DNA of 7,206 bases from an uncultured Eubacteriales bacterium (lineage in GTDB: Bacteria > Bacillota > Clostridia > Christensenellales > Borkfalkiaceae), in the NCBI GenBank assembly GCA_902767455.1, contig CACXHH010000038.1, positions 1 to 7,206 on the forward strand. Direction: 5' to 3'. Both the position numbers and the translations under genes were made by a program. Below the pieces are notes generated by a model that was not told where the DNA came from, ran no database searches, and saw nothing but the letters and a program-made list of their open reading frames with translations. Below, piece after piece: positions 1-6,468 of the stretch; within the stretch, counting starts at the first letter, position 1, and the number at the start of each line of letters is the position of its first letter.

Positions 1-2674
1 CGTAGCCTTGAGTAAGTCTGTTGGTGAAAAGGTGTTTGCCGACTTCTACGTTTTCAAACGTTGCCGACGGGAAGTAAAGCTCCGCCACGTTATTCGTAAA
101 CGGAAGCCCGTCTTTATCGGCGCCCGAAAGCGCTATTCTTCTCGTAAGTTCGCTTTCGTCGATCGTTACGGAGTATTCCGAAACGACGCCGTCGGCGGAT
201 AGAACGAGATAGTCGAGTATCGAATCTCTGTCGACGAGAGCTTTTTCGTTGAAGCCCGGATAAGATTCGTTGTAGTAAACGTCCCACTTGTCGACGTGGT
301 CGGCGGTGAAGGTGAAGCCGATATCGTCAGACGCGTCAAGCCCGCCGTATTCTTCAAACGCGGAGTAGGGGATAACGGTGTAGACGGTGGTCGTTCCGTC
401 TTCATCGTATACCAATCTTGTAACGCCCGTGAGAGTGATATTACGCTTTACCGTGCCCGGGTAGTTGGCTTCGTAGTTGCCCGCGCCGACGTAGGCGGAG
501 ATAAGGAAGGTCTTATCCGTTCTGTTGTAATTCGACACCCTTTCTTTAAGCTGTAAGAACAAGCCTACGCCTTCGGGCGAAGTCAGGATAAGCTCGGCTT
601 CCGTACTCGTCTTTAAAACGAGCATATCGCTCGTTCTTTGAATATTAAGATTCCATACGGGCGCGTTTGTTCCGCCTATCGTGCCGAGAGAAACGAAAGC
701 GTTTTCGTCAAAAGAGAAGGAGAACGAAGCTTTTAAAATAAGGTCGGAAGTTATCACGTCTTCGTTGAAATTCCATATCTCGCCGTCGGTCGTTTTCCAA
801 CCGTCGAAGGTAAGATAATACGCGTATTCAGGCGTGGCGGGCTCCGTTATCTTCTGCCCGTAAACTACGCTCGTCGGCTCGCCGCCGTCTAATACGTAGC
901 TGAAAGTCGCGTAATCGGCAATAAGTCGTGCCGCGCGTTCGTCGGAATAGCTTTCGGCGGCGGTAACGGCTATTTCGGATACGACGACAGCCGTCGTTGC
1001 CGAATACGGTTTTTCATTTGAAAAAAGTCCTACGGTAACCGTTTGCGCGCTGCCGAAAAGCTTGGAGTTCGATCCGTAAACGTAAACGCAGTCGGTCAGA
1101 TAGGTTTGGTCGCCGATAGTTGTTTCCGTGACAAAGCCCGTGATATCGCAGATCGTCGTTTTTCCGAAAAGGTCGAGCGTTACCGATCTCTTTTCTTCGT
1201 CCGTCATATCGTCGAATACCGATTTTTTAATATTCAAAGTAAGGCGCAGACCTTCGTCGTAATCGTCGTCGGCTATCCTTAAAGAAGCTTCCGTCAGCAT
1301 AACGTCGCCGCTCTCAGATTCGAGCACCGAACCGTTCGTCCACTCGCCGAGATTTGCCGTTGCGGGATCGTAATTCATTTCGACGTCGACGGTGTAATAA
1401 AGCGCGTCGGAAAGGCTTATTGTCCTGTTCTCGTCGAAAAAGCGCGCCTTTGCGTAGTCGAGAGAAAGTTCTTCTCTGTTACCTGCGGTAAAGGCGAAGG
1501 AGTAGTTTCCGAGTTCGTCCGTTACGGCGGTCATATCGCCTAAAGCTACCGTTACGCCCTTTACGCCCGTATTGCCGACGACTACCGTATCGACGGTGTT
1601 GTCTTCATACTCAAACAGAAAGTTACGGCGCGCAAAGCGCAGATAATCGCGCGGATTTGTCCAGGTGACGCGGGCGTTGCCGTCGTAGCCTTTTAACTCT
1701 TCGTTAGTCCAGTAATCGTATTTTCCCGATGCGTTTTCCGTCGAGTTGAACGCAAGCCCTAAAACTTCGTCCGCTTCAAACCCCGAAGCCGATAACGCGC
1801 TTATCGCGGAGTACGGTACGGATACGTAAGTTTGAGTTTTTTCTCCCGTCACCGTTTTGACGGTTATGCCGTTCGCGAGCCTGTCCGAACCCGAAGCTAT
1901 GGTCGTCTTGACGTTGTTCGGATAATTGTAAAGATATATCTTTCCCGAAGGGTATACTCTTATACTCAAAGAGTCGGAGTTTCTCGTCGAAACGTTCGCG
2001 GCGCCGACCTGTAAGAACATATCTATTATATCGTTCGTATTCGGTATCCCGTCGGTCGTGAAGCGTAAGATGATCTTATCGTCCGTTCTGACGGCTTCCA
2101 TATCCCATTTGGCGGCGTTGTTCCCGCCGATAAAACCGAGATAGACGTAGTCTTGATCAGTGACGTCGACGTCGCTCGTTTTCCATAGCGAAGTCACGAC
2201 GGCGTCACTTGTTACGGGCAAGGAAAAATCGAACGGCTTGTTTTTCGAGAACCAACCTAAAAAGGTCATTCCGTCGCGTTCGGGCGTTTCGGGAGCGGCA
2301 ACGGTAAAGCCTTCTTTAACGGGATACTCTTCTCCGTCTACCGTAATAACGAACACGTTTCTCTGTCTGAAAACGGAAGTTATTTCGAGATCTTCGGTAA
2401 CGGGCAAGTCGACGTCGTACTCTTCGCCGTCGACGCACCAGAAAGAAAACAGTTCGTCTTCGGTGTCGTCGGGGGTGACGAGCGGGGCTCTTTGTCCGTC
2501 GACGACGGTATGAACTTCGCCGTCTATCGTCACCGTGTGCGTTATTATAGCCGCCGCGGAGTCTTCCGAGTGAGAATCATCCTTTTGATCGTTCTTCGAC
2601 GAAGTAACTTTACAGCCCGTAAATAGCGCCGTCGCAAGCAGTAAAACGAAAATTGAAATCAACAGTTTTTTCAT
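1..2674 (-). CDS. Multi-domain surface lipoprotein with InlB-like repeats and two DOMON/CBM9-like modules (C-terminus beyond the window)
   Basis: The frame read from ATG at 2674 is open without a stop to base 2, giving 891 codons; the C-terminus lies outside the window. The N-terminus is a lipoprotein signal (MKKLLISIFVLLL, then LFTGC with Cys21 as the lipidation site), followed by a Ser/Asp-rich linker. Next come two InlB/Flg_new-type repeats (about 45-104 and 109-166), a DOMON/CBM9-like beta-sandwich (177-347), a carboxypeptidase-regulatory-like Ig segment (about 365-400; TDELGNYSF), and a 445-590 region ending in an alpha-helical YSDERAARLIADYATF stretch. A third InlB-like repeat (589-651) and a second DOMON/CBM9-like module (660-825) follow. 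At the edge, VGKHLFTNR resembles a motif that follows the same module in the upstream gene. No catalytic motif is visible, so a binding or adhesin role on the outer face of the membrane is inferred. The gene is translationally coupled to the upstream gene. Reality of the gene is near certain; its function is not. Confidence 0.93.
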   Translation of the reverse strand, partial: MKKLLISIFVLLLATALFTGCKVTSSKNDQKDDSHSEDSAAAIITHTVTIDGEVHTVVDGQRAPLVTPDDTEDELFSFWCVDGEEYDVDLPVTEDLEITSVFRQRNVFVITVDGEEYPVKEGFTVAAPETPERDGMTFLGWFSKNKPFDFSLPVTSDAVVTSLWKTSDVDVTDQDYVYLGFIGGNNAAKWDMEAVRTDDKIILRFTTDGIPNTNDIIDMFLQVGAANVSTRNSDSLSIRVYPSGKIYLYNYPNNVKTTIASGSDRLANGITVKTVTGEKTQTYVSVPYSAISALSASGFEADEVLGLAFNSTENASGKYDYWTNEELKGYDGNARVTWTNPRDYLRFARRNFLFEYEDNTVDTVVVGNTGVKGVTVALGDMTAVTDELGNYSFAFTAGNREELSLDYAKARFFDENRTISLSDALYYTVDVEMNYDPATANLGEWTNGSVLESESGDVMLTEASLRIADDDYDEGLRLTLNIKKSVFDDMTDEEKRSVTLDLFGKTTICDITGFVTETTIGDQTYLTDCVYVYGSNSKLFGSAQTVTVGLFSNEKPYSATTAVVVSEIAVTAAESYSDERAARLIADYATFSYVLDGGEPTSVVYGQKITEPATPEYAYYLTFDGWKTTDGEIWNFNEDVITSDLILKASFSFSFDENAFVSLGTIGGTNAPVWNLNIQRTSDMLVLKTSTEAELILTSPEGVGLFLQLKERVSNYNRTDKTFLISAYVGAGNYEANYPGTVKRNITLTGVTRLVYDEDGTTTVYTVIPYSAFEEYGGLDASDDIGFTFTADHVDKWDVYYNESYPGFNEKALVDRDSILDYLVLSADGVVSEYSVTIDESELTRRIALSGADKDGLPFTNNVAELYFPSATFENVEVGKHLFTNRLTQGY

Positions 2675-2688
2675 TGTTTATTCTCCTT
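2671..2688 (-). promoter_or_regulatory. Coupled stop/start (ATGA) with internal ribosome binding site
   Basis: The TGA stop of the 1183-residue lipoprotein gene (2673-2671) overlaps the ATG of the next gene (2674-2672) by the classic ATGA arrangement. An AAGGAGA Shine-Dalgarno element (2688-2682) sits inside the last codons of the first gene, with GGAG 8 bases before the ATG. This fixes the second start and implies both proteins are made from one message by translational coupling, probably in similar amounts. Confidence 0.88.
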
Positions 2689-5600
2689 TATCTCGTCAAG
2701 AGCCGAGTTGATATATTGCGCCAACAACGCAAGACCTTTTTCGTTAAGGTGCAGACCATCGGCTTCGAGAGTCGTTTTAACGTAGTTTCCGTCTTCGGTA
2801 TAGTGCTTAGCGGCAAAGTTCACGAAAACGATATATCCGCTTTCTACGGCGTAGGCGGCGATAAGCTCGTTTGCGGCGTCGACTTCCGTATGGCGCGACC
2901 AGTAATTCTGAGAAGGATCGATAGAAACGAATACTATCTTGGTATCAGGCAGCGCCGAGTGAATACCCGTAAACAGAGTTTTGAGTTTTTCGTAAGTCTG
3001 TGTGCCCGTCGCTCCGCGGTCAACGTCGTTTACGCCAAGGTGTACGACTATTGTTTCGGGATCGTAGCGGAGAACGTAGTCGTTCAAATGCTCGATCCAA
3101 TAATCTACGGTAGTTCCGCCGACCGCGACGTTATGTCCGTCAAAGTATTCGTCGAATTCGGGGCGATAGCCGTAAGAGAAGTAAGAGTCGCCGATAAACA
3201 GCGTTTCGACGTGGTTTTCAACGTTCTCGTATGCGGCGGTGTCGGTCGTTGCAAAATAGTTTTTGAAACTCGTACGCGCGTCGATGGTGAAGAGTTGAAT
3301 GGAAACTTCGTCCGTCGCGGTAAGCCCGCCTATTCCGATCGCTTCGGCTACGGCGTAACCGTTGACGAAGAGCGTGAAGGCGTTTGCTTTTTTGAGAATG
3401 CCAAAGGTGACGTAGTCTTTTACGTAATCCATATACGCGGGAACTTCTACTTCCGTACCCCAATTCTGAGCGGTGGCGGTGCCGCCGACGTAGCCGACGT
3501 ATCTTTCGCCCGTAAACCAGTTGTAAGCGTTGATATAGAAGGTCGCGGATTTGTTTCCGGAAACGAGTCGTATTCCCGCTTTAGGATAGGTATTCCGATT
3601 GTGAACGGAGTACAGCTTTATCTGCGTTTGGAAATAAGCGTCCGGCGCCGAGAAGTTTTTGAGCGTCGCGCGCTGTTCGCCGGCGCCAAGCTGTAAAAGT
3701 TCGGGAGAGTCGGATTTGTCGGCGTCGAAATCCCAACCGATATCCGTTTGAGTGGCAGAAACGAAGTTTTCACCTTCTCCCGCCGCGCCTTTTGCTTGGA
3801 CGGCGAGCGATACTTCGTAATACTTCCCTTCGTAAACGTCGTGCGTCATAAGATATCTTTCGTCGAACGCCACCATAAGAATGTTGCCGACGGTAGTACG
3901 GTATTGATCGTAAAGGACGTAGATAGTTCCGTTTTCGTCGATACAGTAGTCGGGGTAAGTCGTGTTCGTTGCGTCGATAAGCATTTTATAAGGCCATGTC
4001 GCGCCGTCGTCTTCGGAAAGATACGCCGTCATATTGATGCGCGACGAAGAGCTGTCGTTGTTGATAAGAAGAAGCCTGCCCGAAGGAAGCCTTACCATAT
4101 TGAAACGCGAAACGGGATTCGCGATGCCCGTCTTTTCGGCTTCCGTCCAGGTGTAGCCTTTGTCGTAAGAGTAGCAACCGACTATTTCTCTGCTGCCGTT
4201 TCTCACCGTCATCCATAAACTTCCGTCGAGCCTTTCCACGATGACCGTTTCGTCGAAATCCGTTGCGATAGGAAGATAGGCTCCGCCGCGGACTTGCCAC
4301 GAAAGACCTTTATCTTCGGAAGCGTACACTATCGCGTTGTTTTCGTCGGCGAAATCGTCGGGGAAGGCGAGCCACGTTCCGTCGGAAAGCACGAGCGGCT
4401 TCGTGCGAAGCAGACCGTCGAAGCAGCGCTTTGGTTCCATAGTTGCGGCGAGCGCTTTAAGCTGCTCTACGGGCGCGTCGGGATCGTCTATAACGAAAGC
4501 CCACGCTCCCGAACGACCGTCCCAACCTTTGGTGGAGTAATGTTGAGCGTAGAATATCCACAGTCTGCCGTCGGGATCGCACCAAAGCTCCGAGTCGCCT
4601 GTGCCGGTGTCTGGCTCTTCGCTGTAAATAACGTATAAGTCGTTCCAGGTGTTTCCCTTATCGTCGCTGTAAACGATAACTTCGTAGTTGGGTTTTTGCG
4701 GTTCGTTCCATCCGCCCGAGATCCAGCTTGCGTATATTCTTCCGCCCTTGGTCATCTCGACGGTCGTAACGCCCTGCCAGTTGCGGGTGATAAGTTCCCT
4801 GCCCGTAAAGTCGGAAGAAACGATAGCCTTCGTGTAAAGCCACGGGTAAACGTTTTCTTCGTCGAATTGAGTTTCGGCAAAAACGGTTATGACGTATTTA
4901 TCGAAAATAAAGCTTTCGCCTTCTTCGCAGTATTTGACGTAATATCCGACGCACTCTTCGAGATGTCCGTTTACGGCGCTTACTGCGATGGCTTTGTCGA
5001 AAGACGCTATCTTCGTGAAACCGAGATTTCGGATATTATATCTTAAATCCGCGTAGCTTGCCGATTCGGGGGCGATAAGGATAACGTATCCCGATCTTGT
5101 GACTTTGGCGTAAGATCCGGCAATAGGCGCGTAAAGGAAGGATTTGCCTATAAGGCTTTCGCAAAGCGCGTCGGGGGTGAGTTCGTAGCGCCTGTCGCTG
5201 AACAAGTTTACGCCGACGGAAAGTCTTGAAGTTTCAGCCGCGCCGTTTGAGTCGAGCAAAGCGAGATTTTCGGTGAGTTTTTTGCCTTCGTAAACGGGCG
5301 AACACTCGAAAGCGGCGTCAACGTCGGTAGGAGTATAGCCCGAACGCGTCATATCGCCGTTTTCGTCTACTAAAATAAACGTATAAGGTCTGCCCCATAC
5401 GCACGAGTGTTGCATATAATAGTCCCATTTGTCGAGACCGTTTCGCATCGACGGGCAAAAACGTACTTTTCCGAAACCTTCTTCAAAAGAGCTGTTGAGT
5501 ATTTCCCAGCTGAAGAACGCGTTGACTTTATAGCCCGTTTCGGTAACGGTAAATTCGTAATCGTAGTTTACGCCTTTCGTCGCAAGGGCGGCAGAAGACG

Positions 5601-6222
5601 CGGGCGCCGTGAGAGCGGTCGGCGAAGTCGCACGTCTTATCCAGTGGTCGCCGTTGGCGTTGCACATAAAGTTTACGGTAAAAAGTTGATCGTATCTTAT
5701 GGTCGATCTCGTCTGCAACGTCAGCTCGATATTGTCGTTCATGCCTATATCCGCAGAATTTACGTTAAGGTAAGGATCTTCTACGTCGATAAAAAACGTT
5801 ATTCCCCGAACGGAATATTGCGCGTTCCAACGGGAAGTCGCGTCTCCTACGGTAAGATGCACGTCGTATATTTCTTTTTCCATTTCCTTCTCCCAGATAG
5901 ATTCGATCGTAATGTCTTTAGTTACCGTTTCGGTAAAATAGTAGGGCGTTCCGTCGTCCGTCTGATATCCGATGAGCTTATACCCTTGTTTTTCTTCGTT
6001 CGGCTTTGAAGCGCGTTCGCCGTCGAGAACGAGTTGGATTTGCCCGTCGACCGTTACGGTGTGAATGTCGGCGGTCGTATTAACGTCGCTTGAAGTCGTT
6101 TCGTCGTCCGATCCGTCAGACGTTTTTTTTGCGCCGGACGGCAACTTGCACGACGCTGCCGCCGCGATCAATACGAACGACAGCAAAAGAAGCGCGATCG
6201 TCGTAAATTTTTTGAGTTTCAT
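2671..6222 (-). CDS. Lipoprotein: InlB-like repeat, DOMON/CBM9-like module, sialidase-fold Asp-box propeller, LamG-like domain and SGNH esterase
   Basis: The product is a 1183-residue extracellular lipoprotein. Its signal peptide ends at AAASC (Cys25). Domains in order are an InlB/Flg_new-type repeat (52-112), a DOMON/CBM9-like sandwich (119-288), an unassigned segment (290-478), a BNR/Asp-box propeller of the sialidase superfamily (479-796), a LamG/concanavalin-like sandwich (800-1003) and an SGNH/GDSL esterase (1006-1183). Four Asp boxes are visible (YSDDKGNTW, ASEDKGLSW, YSYDKGYTW, LSEDDGATW at about 518-526, 634-642, 684-692 and 735-743). VERLDGSLWMTVRNGSRE (662-679) resembles the GH33 Glu/Arg region, and Tyr756 in TTYPDY could be the nucleophile-type Tyr. 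No FRIP arginine motif is seen; WQGVTTVE occupies that place. The esterase is complete: GDS (Ser1013), VGGT (Gly1035), GVND (Asn1065) and DGLH (Asp1155, His1158). The start at 6222 is chosen for its strong AGGAGG site; a 16-residue upstream extension (ATG at 6270) has no ribosome binding site and masks the signal peptide. Removal of glycan acyl groups plus glycoside cleavage is inferred; the substrate is unknown. Confidence 0.94.
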   Translation of the reverse strand: MKLKKFTTIALLLLSFVLIAAAASCKLPSGAKKTSDGSDDETTSSDVNTTADIHTVTVDGQIQLVLDGERASKPNEEKQGYKLIGYQTDDGTPYYFTETVTKDITIESIWEKEMEKEIYDVHLTVGDATSRWNAQYSVRGITFFIDVEDPYLNVNSADIGMNDNIELTLQTRSTIRYDQLFTVNFMCNANGDHWIRRATSPTALTAPASSAALATKGVNYDYEFTVTETGYKVNAFFSWEILNSSFEEGFGKVRFCPSMRNGLDKWDYYMQHSCVWGRPYTFILVDENGDMTRSGYTPTDVDAAFECSPVYEGKKLTENLALLDSNGAAETSRLSVGVNLFSDRRYELTPDALCESLIGKSFLYAPIAGSYAKVTRSGYVILIAPESASYADLRYNIRNLGFTKIASFDKAIAVSAVNGHLEECVGYYVKYCEEGESFIFDKYVITVFAETQFDEENVYPWLYTKAIVSSDFTGRELITRNWQGVTTVEMTKGGRIYASWISGGWNEPQKPNYEVIVYSDDKGNTWNDLYVIYSEEPDTGTGDSELWCDPDGRLWIFYAQHYSTKGWDGRSGAWAFVIDDPDAPVEQLKALAATMEPKRCFDGLLRTKPLVLSDGTWLAFPDDFADENNAIVYASEDKGLSWQVRGGAYLPIATDFDETVIVERLDGSLWMTVRNGSREIVGCYSYDKGYTWTEAEKTGIANPVSRFNMVRLPSGRLLLINNDSSSSRINMTAYLSEDDGATWPYKMLIDATNTTYPDYCIDENGTIYVLYDQYRTTVGNILMVAFDERYLMTHDVYEGKYYEVSLAVQAKGAAGEGENFVSATQTDIGWDFDADKSDSPELLQLGAGEQRATLKNFSAPDAYFQTQIKLYSVHNRNTYPKAGIRLVSGNKSATFYINAYNWFTGERYVGYVGGTATAQNWGTEVEVPAYMDYVKDYVTFGILKKANAFTLFVNGYAVAEAIGIGGLTATDEVSIQLFTIDARTSFKNYFATTDTAAYENVENHVETLFIGDSYFSYGYRPEFDEYFDGHNVAVGGTTVDYWIEHLNDYVLRYDPETIVVHLGVNDVDRGATGTQTYEKLKTLFTGIHSALPDTKIVFVSIDPSQNYWSRHTEVDAANELIAAYAVESGYIVFVNFAAKHYTEDGNYVKTTLEADGLHLNEKGLALLAQYINSALDEIKENKQ

Positions 6223-6227
6223 TTTTA

Positions 6228-6233
6228 CCTCCT
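6228..6233 (-). promoter_or_regulatory. Strong Shine-Dalgarno site deciding the start of the sialidase-fold/esterase lipoprotein
   Basis: AGGAGG lies 5 bases before the ATG at 6222 (AAAAAGGAGGTAAAAATG). The alternative ATG at 6270 has nothing comparable and would begin only about 12 bases after the predicted transcription start, so 6222 is the supported start. Confidence 0.9.
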
Positions 6234-6242
6234 TTTTGTGGC

Positions 6243-6270
6243 GCGCGGCGGATAAGAGTATTTGCCGCAC
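6243..6270 (-). other. Stem-loop in the 5' leader of the lipoprotein operon
   Basis: In the minus-strand transcript GUGCGGC (6270-6264) can pair with GCCGCGC (6249-6243): seven pairs including one G-U, closing a 14-base loop. It ends 9 bases before the Shine-Dalgarno site and follows the predicted transcription start by about 12 bases. There is no U-tract after it, so it is not an intrinsic terminator. It could protect the 5' end of the message or tune initiation. Pairing was worked out by eye, without an energy calculation. Confidence 0.42.
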
Positions 6271-6288
6271 TTTAAAATTGTTTATCTG

Positions 6289-6317
6289 ATTATATCAATA
6301 TACTTGATCGATTTCAA
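6289..6317 (-). promoter_or_regulatory. Promoter of the two-lipoprotein operon
   Basis: Reading leftwards, TTGAAA (6317-6312) is followed after 17 bases by TATAAT (6294-6289), preceded by TGA to give an extended -10 (TGATATAAT). Transcription should start near 6282, leaving a leader of about 60 bases. The match is close to sigma-70/sigma-A consensus, so the promoter should be intrinsically strong. Regulation by repression is then at least as plausible as AraC-type activation. Confidence 0.78.
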
Positions 6318-6321
6318 TATA
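6293..6321. promoter_or_regulatory. Direct repeat over the operon promoter, candidate regulator binding site
   Basis: TTTCAATATA (6312-6321) and TATCAATATA (6293-6302) match at 9 of 10 bases and start 19 bases apart, about two helical turns. Same-orientation half-sites about two turns apart suit AraC-family proteins, which carry two helix-turn-helix units. The copies cover the -35 box and the spacer/-10 edge of the operon promoter, and the AraC-type gene is adjacent. Part of the similarity is shared with the promoter hexamers, so coincidence is possible. Confidence 0.45.
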
Positions 6322-6343
6322 AAAAAAAGAGAAACTCTTTGAA

Positions 6344-6395
6344 ATTTTATTTAAAAACCCGAGATTTTATTGTTTTTCCGAATACAATTTTATTG
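6344..6395. repeat. Three ATTTTATT boxes between the divergent promoters
   Basis: ATTTTATT occurs at 6344-6351, 6364-6371 and 6387-6394, with the last two extended to ATTTTATTG. Start-to-start distances are 20 and 23 bases. The third copy overlaps the -35 box of the regulator promoter. The region is strongly AT-rich, so the boxes may be chance, curved DNA or an UP-element rather than operators. Confidence 0.3.
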
Positions 6396-6421
6396 CCTTT
6401 GAATAAATAACGCGGTATAAT
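6393..6421 (+). promoter_or_regulatory. Promoter of the AraC-family regulator gene
   Basis: TTGCCT (6393-6398) and TATAAT (6416-6421) are separated by 17 bases. Start of transcription is expected near 6428, about 41 bases before the ATG at 6469. It points away from the operon promoter. The two -10 boxes lie about 120 bases apart, so one bound protein could influence both. Confidence 0.72.
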
Positions 6422-6454
6422 GTAACAAACGGTTTATACACGTTGAACGTTATC

Positions 6455-6461
6455 AGGACGG
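6455..6461 (+). promoter_or_regulatory. Weak ribosome binding site of the regulator
   Basis: AGGACGG lies 7 bases before the ATG at 6469. It is clearly poorer than the AGGAGG site of the lipoprotein operon, as expected for a low-abundance regulator. No other in-frame ATG exists between the upstream stop TAA (6418-6420) and 6469. Confidence 0.5.
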
Positions 6462-6468
6462 TAAAAAA

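Noticed and set aside
8..2513. Several short plus-strand open frames (for example 8-202, 296-556, 1043-1282, 2160-2513)
   Set aside because: All are antisense to the second lipoprotein frame, which is continuously open for 891 codons with a signal peptide and repeated domains.
2653..3696. Plus-strand open frame of 347 codons
   Set aside because: It lies opposite the SGNH and LamG-like part of the first lipoprotein. Its product is Arg/Val-rich with no recognisable domain; it arises from the complement of frequent GAC, GAA and ACG codons.
3748..4218. Plus-strand open frame of 156 codons
   Set aside because: It is antisense to the Asp-box propeller, whose motifs are unmistakable, and shows no family resemblance.
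5407..6009. Plus-strand open frame of 200 codons
   Set aside because: It is antisense to the N-terminal domains of the first lipoprotein, which are clearly real. It has no domain or good ribosome binding site and is very Arg-rich.
6223..6270. Upstream ATG adding 16 residues to the first lipoprotein
   Set aside because: It has no ribosome binding site, would begin almost at the predicted transcription start, and would bury the lipoprotein signal peptide behind a charged extension.
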